The notes: generated by a model not told the origin, from the letters alone. A stretch of 48,555 nt of DNA from Campylobacteraceae bacterium (GCA_027014605.1 JALWDJ010000017.1:1-48555); one strand, 5' to 3'. Shown: positions 16,551 through 26,205, counted from the first letter of the stretch. A program made the numbers and translations.

Positions 16551-17860
16551 ATCTCTCCTCTAATCTGATATGTAATATCTCCTGCACCAAAAGCAACAGT
16601 TAACCCCTCATGATACTCTGTAATAATATTTCCATCTTTAATAACTTGCACCACTCCATCTTTTTTAGTTACGCTATCTGCCATATAGAGTTTATATCTA
16701 CTAAAAGCACCCTTTAAGTCAATATCTACCTCTATCTCTCCAGCACTCCATATTTTTAAAATTACAAGCTCATCAACTCCATCAAAACATTTAACAAATC
16801 CATCTAAATTATCTATTGTTCTACTATATTTGTGTGGTTGCCATATCACTTGAAGTCTATTTAATCCTCTTAAATCTTTATATATTTTAAGAGAGTCTAT
16901 AGTAGCCTTTATCTCTGTTGGATGGTGTCCATAATCATCTATAACTACACTATCTTCATAGTTTTGAACTATATCAAATCTCTTTTTTATCCCTTTATAA
17001 TTTAGAAGATTTAATCTAATATCCTCTATACTCTCACCCATCTCTAAAGCACCCATAATAGCTAAAGAGGCATCTACTGCTATATGGTATCCAAATCCAA
17101 AAACTTTAAACTCTCCAAAATCCTTTAGGCTAAATTTTGTATATGGTTCACCACTAACTAGAGTAAACTCAATATCTTTTATATCTTTTGATGGATAGAG
17201 TCTAATAGCGTCTATATCTAAGGTAGATAGAAACTCATCTTCCCCATTTATAACTCTAATTTTTGCTAAATTTAGAAAGTTTCTATAGGCATTATAAAAT
17301 CTCTCCTCATTATACTCATAATACTCCATATGTTCAGGCTCTACATTTGTAACTATGGCTAGGTGTGGATTTGAGTTTAAAAAGCTCTCATCACTCTCAT
17401 CTGCTTCAAATACTACTCTATTATTATTATAGTGTCTTACATTTGAGCCAAACTCTTTACTAATAGCTCCAATAAGTGCATTTGATTTAGGAATTATAGA
17501 GCTAAGCATTGCTGATGTTGTACTCTTTCCATGCGCTCCACCAACTGCATATACCTCTTTATCTCCTAAGATACTCTTTAGTGACTCTTTTCTTGATAAT
17601 AACTCAATTCCTAACTCTTTAGCCCTTTTATACTCAACATTATTTGGTCTAACAACTGCTGAATAGATAACTCTATCAACTCCAACTACTGCATCAGGGT
17701 GGTGAGGTATTGTAATCTTTGCTCCAAAGTTTAGAGCTAAATCATCAGTTATCTCTGTCTGTTTTATATCAGAGCCACTTATCTCATGCCCATCATTTAC
17801 TAAAAATTTTGCTAATGCTGAGAGACCAATTCCACCAATTCCTATAAAATGTATTTTCAT
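16547..17860 (-). CDS. murC: UDP-N-acetylmuramate--L-alanine ligase MurC
   Basis: Cytosolic ATP-dependent ligase that adds L-Ala to UDP-MurNAc. The protein starts MKIHFIGIGGIG, has the ATP loop GAHGKSTTSAM, the FEADESDESF metal segment and DDYGHHPTEI. I place the start at 17860 rather than 17911, because an AAGGAG site lies about ten bases upstream and the family begins at this Met; the upstream 17 residues are not conserved. Length is then 437. No other mur gene is adjacent. Confidence 0.94.
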   Translation of the reverse strand: MKIHFIGIGGIGLSALAKFLVNDGHEISGSDIKQTEITDDLALNFGAKITIPHHPDAVVGVDRVIYSAVVRPNNVEYKRAKELGIELLSRKESLKSILGDKEVYAVGGAHGKSTTSAMLSSIIPKSNALIGAISKEFGSNVRHYNNNRVVFEADESDESFLNSNPHLAIVTNVEPEHMEYYEYNEERFYNAYRNFLNLAKIRVINGEDEFLSTLDIDAIRLYPSKDIKDIEFTLVSGEPYTKFSLKDFGEFKVFGFGYHIAVDASLAIMGALEMGESIEDIRLNLLNYKGIKKRFDIVQNYEDSVVIDDYGHHPTEIKATIDSLKIYKDLRGLNRLQVIWQPHKYSRTIDNLDGFVKCFDGVDELVILKIWSAGEIEVDIDLKGAFSRYKLYMADSVTKKDGVVQVIKDGNIITEYHEGLTVAFGAGDITYQIRGEI

Positions 17861-17961
17861 TATTAAAAAACTCCTTATGGTTATTTTATTATAAAAGCTC
17901 TGAGACATCATCTTTTTTTAAAAGAGCGATGAGAGGAGCAATCTTAATTTTCCATCTTAAT

Positions 17962-17998
17962 AAAAAAAGTATATCAGATTTAAGCTCCGATACCTTTT
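17962..17998 (-). terminator. Weak intrinsic terminator after the phosphate permease
   Basis: On the minus strand an imperfect stem (AAAAGGTATC with GATATACTTTT) spans the stop codon and is followed by seven T residues (17968-17962). Confidence 0.4.
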
Positions 17999-19515
17999 AT
18001 AATAAAGAAGATAATAGCAGATATAATAGCAGCAACAGGAACGGTAATAATCCATGCAGCTACAATCTTATTTACCATACCTCGTTTAACATAACTCTCT
18101 TTAAGTATTTTTTTAAGTGCTTTTACCTTTTTCTTTTCAGCTTTAATAATCTCAAAAAGCTCAGCTTTTCTCTGATAGTTATCTCCTACATTTTTTAACT
18201 CTTTCTTAAACTCCTCTACCATTTTAAGTTGTGCTTGAAGTGCCTTATGTTTCTCATCAGTACCTTTTCTATCTAACCACTCTCTTAAGAAACCAACCCC
18301 AAACACTCCACCAACAGCAATATGTGTAGATGATACAGGAAGTCCAAGTTGAGAAGCAATAACAACAGTAATAGCTGCTGCCATCATAATAGAAAAAGCT
18401 CTCATTGGGTCTAGTTCTGTAATTTCTGAACCAACTGTCTTAATAAGTCTTGGACCAAAAAGAGATAATCCAACAGAGATACCAATTCCACCTGTAACCA
18501 TTACCCATAGAGGAATAGATGCTTTAGCAGAGATAGTAGCGTGTGAGAGTGCATCATAAATAGCAGCTAATGGGCCAACTGCATTTGCAACATCATTTGC
18601 ACCGTGAGCAAAACTTAACATTGCGGCTGCAAAGATAAGAGGAATAGTAAATAGTGTATTAATTGCAATTCTATCATTATCTAAACTATCAATTTTAGAG
18701 CTAATTTTAGGTTTAACAAAAATATAAGTAATAATTGCACCAATAAGACCAAAAGAACTAGCAACACTAATAGTTGGTTTTTTGGTCTCTGGTAGGAAAG
18801 ATAAGAATTTTAAAATATCACTCCATATATGTTTAAATCCTTTAAGTGTAAGATAGGTTAGAAATGCCCATGCCATAACAGAGACTAAGATAGGTACAAT
18901 CTTTTTAGCTGAACTTAGTCTATCCTCTTTATATAGGATTTGAGACTTAATAATATATAGAAAACCAGCTGCAATAAGTCCACCAAGTAGAGGAGAGATA
19001 ATCCATGAAGCTACAATTTTACCCATAGTTCCCCAAGATACAATAGCAAAACCACCAGCAGCAATACCTGCACCCATTACACCACCAACAATAGAATGTG
19101 TAGTAGAGACAGGTGCTTTAAGTGCTGTTGCTAATGTTAACCATATAGCAGCAGAGAGCAGAGCTGCCGCCATAGCATATACAAACATCATGGGGTCACC
19201 TGAAAAGGCTACAGGGTCAATAATCCCCTTTTTAATAGTTCCAACAACATCTCCTCCTGCAAGTAAAGCTCCACTTGCTTCAAATATAGAAGCTATAATA
19301 ATAGCCCCACCAATCTTTAATGCCCCTGCACCAACAGCAGGACCGACATTATTAGCAACATCATTTGCCCCGATATTCATTGCCATATATGCACCAAAGA
19401 CTCCTGCTAACATTAAAAATTCTGAATGTACCATATCTCCAAATGTTGATTGGACATAGTAGGCAATAGCAATAGCAAATCCTGCACCAAGTAGTGTTTT
19501 AAATAAGTTATTCAT
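17980..19515 (-). CDS. pit: Inorganic phosphate permease, PiT family
   Basis: Cation-coupled phosphate carrier. The duplicated PiT signatures are visible: MNIGANDVANNVGPAVGAGAL near the N-terminus and FAHGANDVANAVGPLAA in the second half, each with following TTHSIVGGVMGAG / STHIAVGGVFGVG motifs. The 511 residues include about eleven membrane spans and a C-terminal Lys-rich cytoplasmic region before the last helix. An AGAGGA site stands ahead of the ATG. No PhoU-like regulator is adjacent. Confidence 0.94.
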   Translation of the reverse strand: MNNLFKTLLGAGFAIAIAYYVQSTFGDMVHSEFLMLAGVFGAYMAMNIGANDVANNVGPAVGAGALKIGGAIIIASIFEASGALLAGGDVVGTIKKGIIDPVAFSGDPMMFVYAMAAALLSAAIWLTLATALKAPVSTTHSIVGGVMGAGIAAGGFAIVSWGTMGKIVASWIISPLLGGLIAAGFLYIIKSQILYKEDRLSSAKKIVPILVSVMAWAFLTYLTLKGFKHIWSDILKFLSFLPETKKPTISVASSFGLIGAIITYIFVKPKISSKIDSLDNDRIAINTLFTIPLIFAAAMLSFAHGANDVANAVGPLAAIYDALSHATISAKASIPLWVMVTGGIGISVGLSLFGPRLIKTVGSEITELDPMRAFSIMMAAAITVVIASQLGLPVSSTHIAVGGVFGVGFLREWLDRKGTDEKHKALQAQLKMVEEFKKELKNVGDNYQRKAELFEIIKAEKKKVKALKKILKESYVKRGMVNKIVAAWIITVPVAAIISAIIFFIIKGIGA

Positions 19516-19588
19516 AAATCTTCCTCTAGTTTTATAAGTTTATTAAGAAAAAAAATATCAAATTAAACAATTATAAAAAAAATAAATT

Positions 19589-19850
19589 TTAATATCCATA
19601 TCTTTCTAATAGATAATAAGTAGATACTTTATTATTTATATCATCATTTTCTAAAATTTGAATTTTATCAGTTTTTCCTAAAATTTCATAAACTTTTTCT
19701 CTTTTAATTAGTTTTCTTGAAAATATTCCAATAGTATAATTTTTCTTGTTGAATTTACTAAATCTTTTAGAGCGTAAAAAAGTAGATAGTTTTCATTTAT
19801 CTTCTCTAATTTTTTAATATAGTCTGTTTTATTTTTCTAAAATTACTTTC
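19589..19850 (-). pseudogene. Decayed gene remnant, family unknown
   Basis: The 435-base gap between the phosphate permease and the CapA-like gene holds protein-like sequence on the minus strand in more than one frame. One frame reads ENYLLFYALKDLVNST before a stop; the next gives NYTIGIFSRKLIKREKVYEI and ends STYYLLERYGY at 19589. The segments join through at least one frameshift and have no usable start. I cannot name the parent gene. The rest of the gap is AT-rich with a nine-T run at 19862. Confidence 0.45.
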
Positions 19851-19950
19851 ACCATAAACTATTTTTTTTTAATAATTCTTTTTTTTGATTTGATTATAAA
19901 CATATTAAATTATTAAAATATGGTAAAATTATATAAAATAGGAGAAATTT

Positions 19951-20922
19951 ATGAAGTTAAGTTTTTTTGGAGATACAGTTTTAAATAAGCGATATAAGAT
20001 AGATTTTGATATAGATGAGTTTATATTTAATTTAGAAACTCCTCTATCATGTGATGGAGTTCCTGCTAAGTTTAAGGTAAATATATGCCAAGAGAAATCA
20101 TATATAAAAGAGACATTTTCTAAAACTCCAATAGCTGTAAGTTTAGCCAATAATCATATTATGGATTTTGGACAAAAGGCATTTAATAAGACTATAGATA
20201 TTTTAAAAAAGAATAATATTAAATATTTTGGTGCAGGAGATGAGCAGGATAATTTTAATAACCCTCTTATTATTGATTTTGAGGGTAAAAAGATTGCACT
20301 CTTAGGATATAGTTGTCCATCAACACATGCCATTTTTGGAGATAAGATAAATATGGGAAGTGCTAAATTGGATATAGAAGAGGTTATTGGAGAGATAAAA
20401 TCTCTTAAACTTAAAGTAGATTTTATTATAATACAACCACATTGGGGTATTCAAGATATATCTATCCCTAAATTTAGTGATAGGAAGATAGCCCATAAAT
20501 TGATTGATGCAGGTGCAGATGTGATTATTGGACACCATGCACATGTAATACAGAGTTATGAGATATATAAAAATAGATATATATTCTATGGAGTTGGTAA
20601 TTTTATATTTCCTAATTTGGATATCCCAACAAGATGGAATGGTAGTGAGTTTACAGCAAGAAGAATAAAAAAGCAGGAGATTGAACACCGTAGCTCAATA
20701 GTTGTAACATTAGATAGTAATCTAAATATAGACTTTTTTACTGTTAGATTAGAAAATGGAGTAGTTAGGAGAGCTGATTTTAAAATTCCAAACTATCTAC
20801 CACAATCAGAAGAGGATTTTCAAAAGAGATTAGCTATAGAGAATAAAAAGGCTATGATAAAGAGATTTTTTAGAAATCCAAAACTTCCTAATATAAACCA
20901 TATAAGGGAGCTATTTAAATAA
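19951..20922 (+). CDS. CapA-family metallophosphatase-like protein
   Basis: CapA/PgsA proteins carry a calcineurin-like fold and are linked to polyglutamate capsule or surface polymer production. Here FFGDTVLN (5-12), FNLETPL, SLANNHIMDFG, IIQPHWG and IGHHAHVIQ line up with the metal-site motifs. The 323 residues lack a signal peptide or membrane anchor, unlike Bacillus CapA, so the protein may be cytosolic. An AGGAG site precedes the ATG. It is followed 9 bases later by a polymerase-like membrane protein, suggesting a surface-polymer role; no CapB/PgsB ligase is present. Confidence 0.8.
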   Translation: MKLSFFGDTVLNKRYKIDFDIDEFIFNLETPLSCDGVPAKFKVNICQEKSYIKETFSKTPIAVSLANNHIMDFGQKAFNKTIDILKKNNIKYFGAGDEQDNFNNPLIIDFEGKKIALLGYSCPSTHAIFGDKINMGSAKLDIEEVIGEIKSLKLKVDFIIIQPHWGIQDISIPKFSDRKIAHKLIDAGADVIIGHHAHVIQSYEIYKNRYIFYGVGNFIFPNLDIPTRWNGSEFTARRIKKQEIEHRSSIVVTLDSNLNIDFFTVRLENGVVRRADFKIPNYLPQSEEDFQKRLAIENKKAMIKRFFRNPKLPNINHIRELFK

Positions 20923-20931
20923 GGAGTTTTT

Positions 20932-22275
20932 ATGGTAGAGAAGATAGAGATATTTATAGTTTTTATACTCTATCTATCTCTCTTTATCTATATTGCAAGA
21001 TATATATACTCTAGTGTAAAAGAGGGTTGGAGTATGGTATCTGTCTTTTTACTATTTTGGGCAATTCAATATCTAGTTGTTCCATTAAGTTTTATTTTAA
21101 ATGATAATATATTTTTCCTAAACTATAAACTACTAGATTTATATATTCAAAATCATGGTATAGATAGATTTTATAGCTTTCTATCTTTTGAGACTATATT
21201 TATATTTATTGCTATCTTCTTTTTTGGTGTAAAATCTGTAAAAGATAAAGAGATGGTAGAGTATATACTCAAAGAGAGAACTATAAAAATATTCTCAAAA
21301 GATATAAGTCTGCTCTTTTTAATTGGTCTATTTTTGGCACTCTTATCTTTAGCTTCAATGTTTATATACGCTTCTCAATTTGGAGGTATGCAAAGAGCCA
21401 TAGAGGTTGCTGATGCTGTTAGGTCTGGACATGGCGATGAGGTTTGGATTAGTAAAAAGTATATCTTTGTATATAGATTTATCCCTTTTTCTATTTTAGC
21501 TATTATTATATTTTTTCTATTGGATAATAAAAAAGGATTTTGGAGCTTAATCATATTATGGGTAGGAGTTGGAGTAGCCCTATTTTCAAGACTATTTCTA
21601 TTTAAAAGTAAACAGGCAATTATTGAACTTCTACTACTCTATCTATTTTATCTATCACTAAAAAATAGAAAGAGTTATCTTTTTCATTTTACTATATTTT
21701 TTATAATAGCTATTTTTTTTATCCCTGCATTAGAAAGCTACCTTGATACAGGTAAATTCGTTATATCAGATGCCTCAAATATAGTTCAAGCAATATTAAA
21801 TATGTTAAGTTTTTTCAATTTTGACCAAACCTCTTTAGAGTTTGCTTTACATAAAAATTATGATTTTGTCCATTTTGAGGGGATTATATCTGGACTTCGT
21901 GGATATATAATTCCTATGTCATGGCTTAGTAATATTAATGAAAATACAATTTTTACAAATACATATTTTTTTTATAATTTAAAAGAGGCTATTGTCCCCC
22001 CTGGAATTGTTGCATTTGGAATTTATAATTTAGGAATATGGGGAGTTATAATAGTAGCTTTTTTTTCTGGATATTTAGTAAAAAAGATAGATAACTTTTT
22101 TATACATCTTATAGATTATGAGCCTAAATTTTTTATATTATATGCCTATGTTATGACAAAAGTGTTTACTTGGGTAAGAACAGGTATTCCAAAATTTACA
22201 TTTTATGATACAATTTTAATTGTTTTAACCCTAATTTTAATAATTGGATATAAAAGAGAGAAAAAGTGTTTATAA
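20932..22275 (+). CDS. Polytopic membrane protein, O-antigen-polymerase-like
   Basis: A 447-residue protein with roughly ten to eleven membrane helices and a larger external loop around residues 300-350. Topology, poor sequence conservation and its CapA-like neighbour suggest a Wzy-type oligosaccharide polymerase. The C-terminal half carries IPMSWLSNINENTIFTN and APPGIVAFG-like (VPPGIVAFGIYN) loops. Its last 10 bases overlap the GTG start of cbiB. A C6 run occurs at 21996-22001. The family call is by topology and context, so confidence in function is low. Confidence 0.55.
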   Translation: MVEKIEIFIVFILYLSLFIYIARYIYSSVKEGWSMVSVFLLFWAIQYLVVPLSFILNDNIFFLNYKLLDLYIQNHGIDRFYSFLSFETIFIFIAIFFFGVKSVKDKEMVEYILKERTIKIFSKDISLLFLIGLFLALLSLASMFIYASQFGGMQRAIEVADAVRSGHGDEVWISKKYIFVYRFIPFSILAIIIFFLLDNKKGFWSLIILWVGVGVALFSRLFLFKSKQAIIELLLLYLFYLSLKNRKSYLFHFTIFFIIAIFFIPALESYLDTGKFVISDASNIVQAILNMLSFFNFDQTSLEFALHKNYDFVHFEGIISGLRGYIIPMSWLSNINENTIFTNTYFFYNLKEAIVPPGIVAFGIYNLGIWGVIIVAFFSGYLVKKIDNFFIHLIDYEPKFFILYAYVMTKVFTWVRTGIPKFTFYDTILIVLTLILIIGYKREKKCL

Positions 22276-23153
22276 AAATAGGACTATTTGCATATTTAAT
22301 AGATAGAGTATTTGGTGAATTTAGCTCAAAAAGACACCCTGTTGTATATATGGGAGATTATATTAAATGGTTTGAAGATAACTTCTATAGAGATAGTATC
22401 TTGCGTGGAGCTATATTAACAGTAACTCTTATCTTAATTACATTTTTAGCCTCACACTCAATTACTATATATATAGATTATATGCAAAATATATATATTC
22501 AAATTTTTCTATTTAGTATAGTAGCATCAACTACAATATCATCTAAAATGTTATATGATAGTGTAAAAGATATTACCAAAAATCCTAAAAATATTAGATA
22601 TTTAGTTAGTAGAGATACAGAAGATTTAACAAAATCAGATATAAATAAATCAGCCATAGAGAGCTATGCAGAGAATTTAAGTGATGGTGTAATTGCTCCA
22701 ATGTTTTATCTTATGCTTTTTGGAATTGATGGAGCATTTATATATAAATCTATTAACACTTTAGACTCTATGGTAGGCTATAGAAATAGTAGATATGAAA
22801 ATTTTGGTAAATTCTCTGCTAAAGTTGATGATATAGCAAACTATATTCCAGCACGAATTACAGCAATTATTATATCTATATTAATGTTTAATAGAAAGGC
22901 ACTATTAAATTTCTATAGATATGGGAAAAAACATAATAGCCCAAATGCAGGACTACCAATATCTGCTATGGCATTAGCTATAGATATAAGATTGGGAGGT
23001 GATACAAAATATTTTGGAGAGTTAAAAAAGAAGTCATACTTTGGAGATGGAAAAAATAATATAGAAGAGTCTGATATATTAAAAGCGTTAACTTTTAGAA
23101 AAAAATTTGATTTATTAATAGCTCTACTCTTGATTTTTAGTTTAATCATCTAA
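22266..23153 (+). CDS. cbiB: Adenosylcobinamide-phosphate synthase CbiB/CobD
   Basis: Inner-membrane enzyme that attaches aminopropanol (phosphate) to adenosylcobyric acid in B12 synthesis. Signatures: YLIDRVFGEFSSKRHPVVYMG, AIESYAENLSDGVIAPMFY, NTLDSMVGYRNSRYENFGKF, DDIANYIPARITA and SPNAGLPISAMALAIDIRLGG. Length is 295. The GTG start overlaps the upstream membrane-protein gene by 10 bases. No other cobalamin gene is in the window, so its placement after surface-polymer genes is odd. Confidence 0.92.
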   Translation: MFIKIGLFAYLIDRVFGEFSSKRHPVVYMGDYIKWFEDNFYRDSILRGAILTVTLILITFLASHSITIYIDYMQNIYIQIFLFSIVASTTISSKMLYDSVKDITKNPKNIRYLVSRDTEDLTKSDINKSAIESYAENLSDGVIAPMFYLMLFGIDGAFIYKSINTLDSMVGYRNSRYENFGKFSAKVDDIANYIPARITAIIISILMFNRKALLNFYRYGKKHNSPNAGLPISAMALAIDIRLGGDTKYFGELKKKSYFGDGKNNIEESDILKALTFRKKFDLLIALLLIFSLII

Positions 23154-23168
23154 TATAAAGAAATTTTC

Positions 23169-23212
23169 TGCTAAAATTCGCAAACTCATAGTCCTTGGAG
23201 ATAATCTCAAGG
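23169..23212 (+). promoter_or_regulatory. rpsT: rpsT promoter -10 and leader hairpin
   Basis: An extended -10 like element TGCTAAAAT lies at 23169-23177. Downstream, CCTTGGAGAT (23193-23202) pairs with ATCTCAAGG (23204-23212) apart from one bulged G. The hairpin is in the leader about 37 bases before the rpsT ATG and may mediate autoregulation or mRNA stability. Confidence 0.4.
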
Positions 23213-23249
23213 TATCAATATAGCAAAAATGCAAAGGATAGATTAAAAT

Positions 23250-23519
23250 ATGGCACATCATAAGTCAACTATTAAGAGAATTAGACAGACAGAAAAACGA
23301 ACAGAGAGAAATAGATATTATAGAACAAGACTAAAAAATATCATTAAAAATGTAGTTTTAGCTGTTAATGCAAAAGATAAAGAGAGAGCTTTAGACGCAT
23401 TTAAAGTTGCAAATAAACAAATTCACAAAATGGTAAGTAGAGGATTTCTTAAAAAGAGAACTGCATCAAGAAAAGTAAGCAGACTAAATCTACTTGTAAA
23501 TAAACTTGAAGTTGCTTAA
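23250..23519 (+). CDS. rpsT: 30S ribosomal protein S20
   Basis: A helical primary binder of 16S rRNA. The 89 residues begin [20 protein letters not shown] and end in the [14 protein letters not shown] segment, typical of S20 with the basic N-terminal helix. An AAAGGA site is 12 bases upstream. prfA follows by 66 bases, a common pairing in Campylobacterota. Confidence 0.97.
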   Translation: MAHHKSTIKRIRQTEKRTERNRYYRTRLKNIIKNVVLAVNAKDKERALDAFKVANKQIHKMVSRGFLKKRTASRKVSRLNLLVNKLEVA

Positions 23520-23529
23520 GCAATAAATA

Positions 23530-23546
23530 GGAGTCAAATTGACTCC
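23530..23546 (+). other. Hairpin between rpsT and prfA
   Basis: GGAGTCA and TGACTCC form a 7-base stem with a 3-base loop just after rpsT. There is no T-run, so it may be an mRNA 3'-end stabiliser or partial attenuator rather than a strong terminator. Confidence 0.4.
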
Positions 23547-23585
23547 AAATGTTAATATATCCACATCTCACCACTAGGTTTTACT

Positions 23586-24653
23586 ATGTTTCAAGAAAAA
23601 TTACAACCATTTATAGATAGATATGAAGAGATAAATACTCTTTTAAGTTCACCTGAGATTTCAAAAGATATTAAAAAAATGACAGAGCTTGGAAAAGAAC
23701 AAGCAAAACTCTCAAAGCTTGTAGAAAAAGCAAAAGAGTATATTCAAATAGCAAACGATATAGCAGAAAATAGGGAACTTTTAGGTGATAGTGAACTTGG
23801 AGATTTAGCAAAAGAGGAGCTTAATGAGTTAGAACCAAAACTTACGAAATTAGAAGAAGAGATTAAACTTCTTATGATACCAACTGACCCAAATGATGAT
23901 AAAAATATCTATTTAGAGCTTAGAGCAGGAGCTGGAGGAGATGAAGCAGCACTATTTGTAGCAGACCTATTTAAGATGTATGTTAGATATGCAGAGAGTC
24001 TTAATTGGAAAGTAGAGATAGTAAGCTCATCAGATGGAACAGCAGGTGGATATAAAGAAATTATTGTAATGTTAAAAGGTGATGGCGTTTACTCTAAACT
24101 AAAGTATGAAGCAGGAGTCCATAGAGTACAGAGAGTACCAGATACAGAGACACAAGGCAGAGTCCATACATCAGCCATTACAGTAGCTGTTATTCCTGAA
24201 GTTGATGATGTAGAAGTGGATATTAAACCTAGTGATGTAAAAATGGATGTATATCGCTCTAGTGGTTGTGGTGGACAGTCTGTCAATACAACAGACTCTG
24301 CTGTTAGATTAACTCATATTCCAACAGGTATTGTAGTAGCTATTCAAGATGAAAAGTCTCAACATAAAAATAGGGAAAAAGCTATGAAAGTTTTAAAAGC
24401 AAGGGTATATGAAGCTGAACTTCAATCACAACTAGATGAGACATCAGCAGAAAGAAAACTTCAGGTAGGTTCTGGTGGTAGGTCTGAAAAGATTAGAACA
24501 TATAACTATCCTCAAAATCGTATAACAGACCATAGAATTGGATTGACTCTCTACTCTTTAGATAGTATTATGAATGATGGAAATTTAAAATTAATCCTTG
24601 ACCCCCTAAATGCACATGCACAAGCAGAGGCGATAAAAGAGGCAGGACTTTAA
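23586..24653 (+). CDS. prfA: Peptide chain release factor 1
   Basis: RF1 reads UAA/UAG and triggers peptide release. The GGQ motif is at 229-231 ([10 protein letters not shown]) and the codon-recognition PxT tripeptide is P185-D186-T187 in [12 protein letters not shown]. Length (355) is standard. The stop overlaps the convergent gene at 24650 by 4 bases. The ribosome-binding site (AGG, eight bases upstream) is weak. Confidence 0.97.
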   Translation: MFQEKLQPFIDRYEEINTLLSSPEISKDIKKMTELGKEQAKLSKLVEKAKEYIQIANDIAENRELLGDSELGDLAKEELNELEPKLTKLEEEIKLLMIPTDPNDDKNIYLELRAGAGGDEAALFVADLFKMYVRYAESLNWKVEIVSSSDGTAGGYKEIIVMLKGDGVYSKLKYEAGVHRVQRVPDTETQGRVHTSAITVAVIPEVDDVEVDIKPSDVKMDVYRSSGCGGQSVNTTDSAVRLTHIPTGIVVAIQDEKSQHKNREKAMKVLKARVYEAELQSQLDETSAERKLQVGSGGRSEKIRTYNYPQNRITDHRIGLTLYSLDSIMNDGNLKLILDPLNAHAQAEAIKEAGL

Positions 24654-25288
24654 GTTAGAGCTAAAAAAGATATAATTGGATTAGACTCTATTAAATTCTC
24701 TTTTTTAATAGGGCTATCTATCTTCTTTTTATACTCTTTTAGTCTATTCTCTATCTGATAGAATTGGTCCTTTGATATTTTAAAATAGTTCTCCTTTTCT
24801 AATTTCTCTCTTCTTTTAAATGCCTCTATTTCCGTATCTCTTTTAGAGATTAACTCTTTTAACCGTTTTATCTCATCTTTTAGATTACTATCTCTACTCT
24901 CTAACTCTCTCTTTTCCAATCTATCTATTTTAGCTAACAGTATTCTATTTCTTCTCTCTACCTCTTCAACCTTAGATATTCTACTCTTCATGCTATCTAA
25001 TTTATCTTGAACTCTATATAGTTCATCTGATTTTTTTCTAAAATCATTAGAGAGTTTTAGGAGTTTAGCTTTAGAATATATACTATCCATAACGATTTTA
25101 TCTAGCTGTTTTTTCTTAATATTACACTCATTTTCCAAATCTACTAAACAATTCTCTTTTTCAGTTATTTTTTTATTTAATAGACCTATTTTAAACTGAA
25201 ATCTCTTTTTTAAATAAAAATTTGAAAAAAAGATACCTATTAAAAGTCCTAAAAGTGTAAATGGTATATAAAGTAGTAATTTTTCCAA
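24650..25288 (-). CDS. Membrane-anchored coiled-coil protein, unknown function
   Basis: A single N-terminal transmembrane helix (about 5-24) is followed by 165 residues of charged coiled coil with many Lys/Glu/Arg heptads and a short hydrophobic tail (IISFLALT). There is no catalytic motif. The layout recalls RmuC N-termini or structural cell-envelope proteins, but the RmuC nuclease-like domain is missing at 212 residues. It converges on prfA and follows fabG by 75 bases on the same strand. Confidence 0.7.
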   Translation of the reverse strand: MEKLLLYIPFTLLGLLIGIFFSNFYLKKRFQFKIGLLNKKITEKENCLVDLENECNIKKKQLDKIVMDSIYSKAKLLKLSNDFRKKSDELYRVQDKLDSMKSRISKVEEVERRNRILLAKIDRLEKRELESRDSNLKDEIKRLKELISKRDTEIEAFKRREKLEKENYFKISKDQFYQIENRLKEYKKKIDSPIKKENLIESNPIISFLALT

Positions 25289-25363
25289 TTTAAAATCCTA
25301 TTTTTTATTTAATTATATTATATAATATTAATATTAGAATAGGATTAAATAAGTTGTTTTTTG

Positions 25364-26107
25364 TTACATCAACATTCCACCATTAACTTTGAGTGTCTCA
25401 CCTGTAATGTATGAAGAGTAGTCACTTAAAAGAAAAGCTACAGCCTCTGCTACTTCTTTAGCTTCTCCAAATCTTTTAAGTGGAATTTTAGTTATAAAAC
25501 CATCTTTTATACCATCTTTTAGAGTATCTGTCATCTCTGTAGCAATAAAACCAGGGGTAATACTATTAAATCTAATACCTCTTGGAGCAGACTCCATAGC
25601 AAAAGATTTAGTCATTGCAATAATTCCCCCTTTACTTGCAGAGTAGTTTGTCTGTCCAACATTACCTGTCTCACCTACAATTGATGCTATATTGACAACT
25701 GAACCAAATCTCTTTTTACTCATAACCTTAATAGCCTCTCTACAACCAATAAAAGTAGATTTTAAATTTGCATCTATTACAGACATAAAATCCTCAACCC
25801 TCATTCTCATAGCCAACTTATCATTTGTAATACCTGCATTATTAACTAAATATGATAAAGAGCCATCAGAAGATACAATATGTTTAATTGCACTTATAAA
25901 ATCTTTCTCATTAGTTACATCAAAACCAATAATATCCCCTTTTCCACCATTAGATAAAATCTCATCTAAAACAGCTTTAGCCTCTGCCTCTCTGCTTCTA
26001 TAGTTTATCCAAACCTTTAAACCAAAACTTGCTAAAGTCTTTGCAATCTCTGAGCCTATACCTCTACTAGAACCTGTTACTAATACATTATTACCTGTAA
26101 ATTTCAT
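25364..26107 (-). CDS. fabG: 3-oxoacyl-[ACP] reductase FabG
   Basis: Short-chain dehydrogenase that reduces 3-ketoacyl-ACP in fatty acid elongation. TGSSRGIG (11-18) binds NADP; NNAG is at 89-92; the catalytic triad is Ser142, Tyr155 and Lys159; the closing GETLKVNGGMLM is FabG-like. Length is 247. acpP and fabF, the usual neighbours, are not next to it in the window. The ribosome-binding site is a modest AAAGG. Confidence 0.93.
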   Translation of the reverse strand: MKFTGNNVLVTGSSRGIGSEIAKTLASFGLKVWINYRSREAEAKAVLDEILSNGGKGDIIGFDVTNEKDFISAIKHIVSSDGSLSYLVNNAGITNDKLAMRMRVEDFMSVIDANLKSTFIGCREAIKVMSKKRFGSVVNIASIVGETGNVGQTNYSASKGGIIAMTKSFAMESAPRGIRFNSITPGFIATEMTDTLKDGIKDGFITKIPLKRFGEAKEVAEAVAFLLSDYSSYITGETLKVNGGMLM

Positions 26108-26144
26108 CTAAAACCTTTTTTGGGCTTATTATAATCTATTGGTT

Positions 26145-26205
26145 GTTAATTTATCTTAAATTTTTAATATAAACATAATATATACTTGATGTTAATTTAT
26201 CTTAA
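26145..26205 (+). repeat. 15-base direct repeat upstream of the hemerythrin gene
   Basis: GTTAATTTATCTTAA occurs at 26145-26159 and exactly again at 26191-26205, 46 bases apart. Each copy has TTAA half-sites spaced by six bases, as an operator might. They lie between fabG (minus) and the hemerythrin gene (plus). Confidence 0.5.

Noticed and set aside
17929-19459. Plus-strand frames opposite the phosphate permease
   Set aside because: Antisense shadows of a clear PiT protein; no ribosome-binding site or family resemblance.
20320-20688. A 122-residue minus-strand frame within the CapA-like gene
   Set aside because: Antisense shadow, with odd Cys/Tyr/Ile composition and no start signal.
21996-22001. 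Six-C run in the polymerase-like gene
   Set aside because: Shorter than accepted contingency tracts; kept only as a remark in the gene entry.
24650-25288. RmuC assignment for the coiled-coil protein
   Set aside because: The nuclease-like C-terminal domain of RmuC is absent; only the anchor and coiled coil are present.
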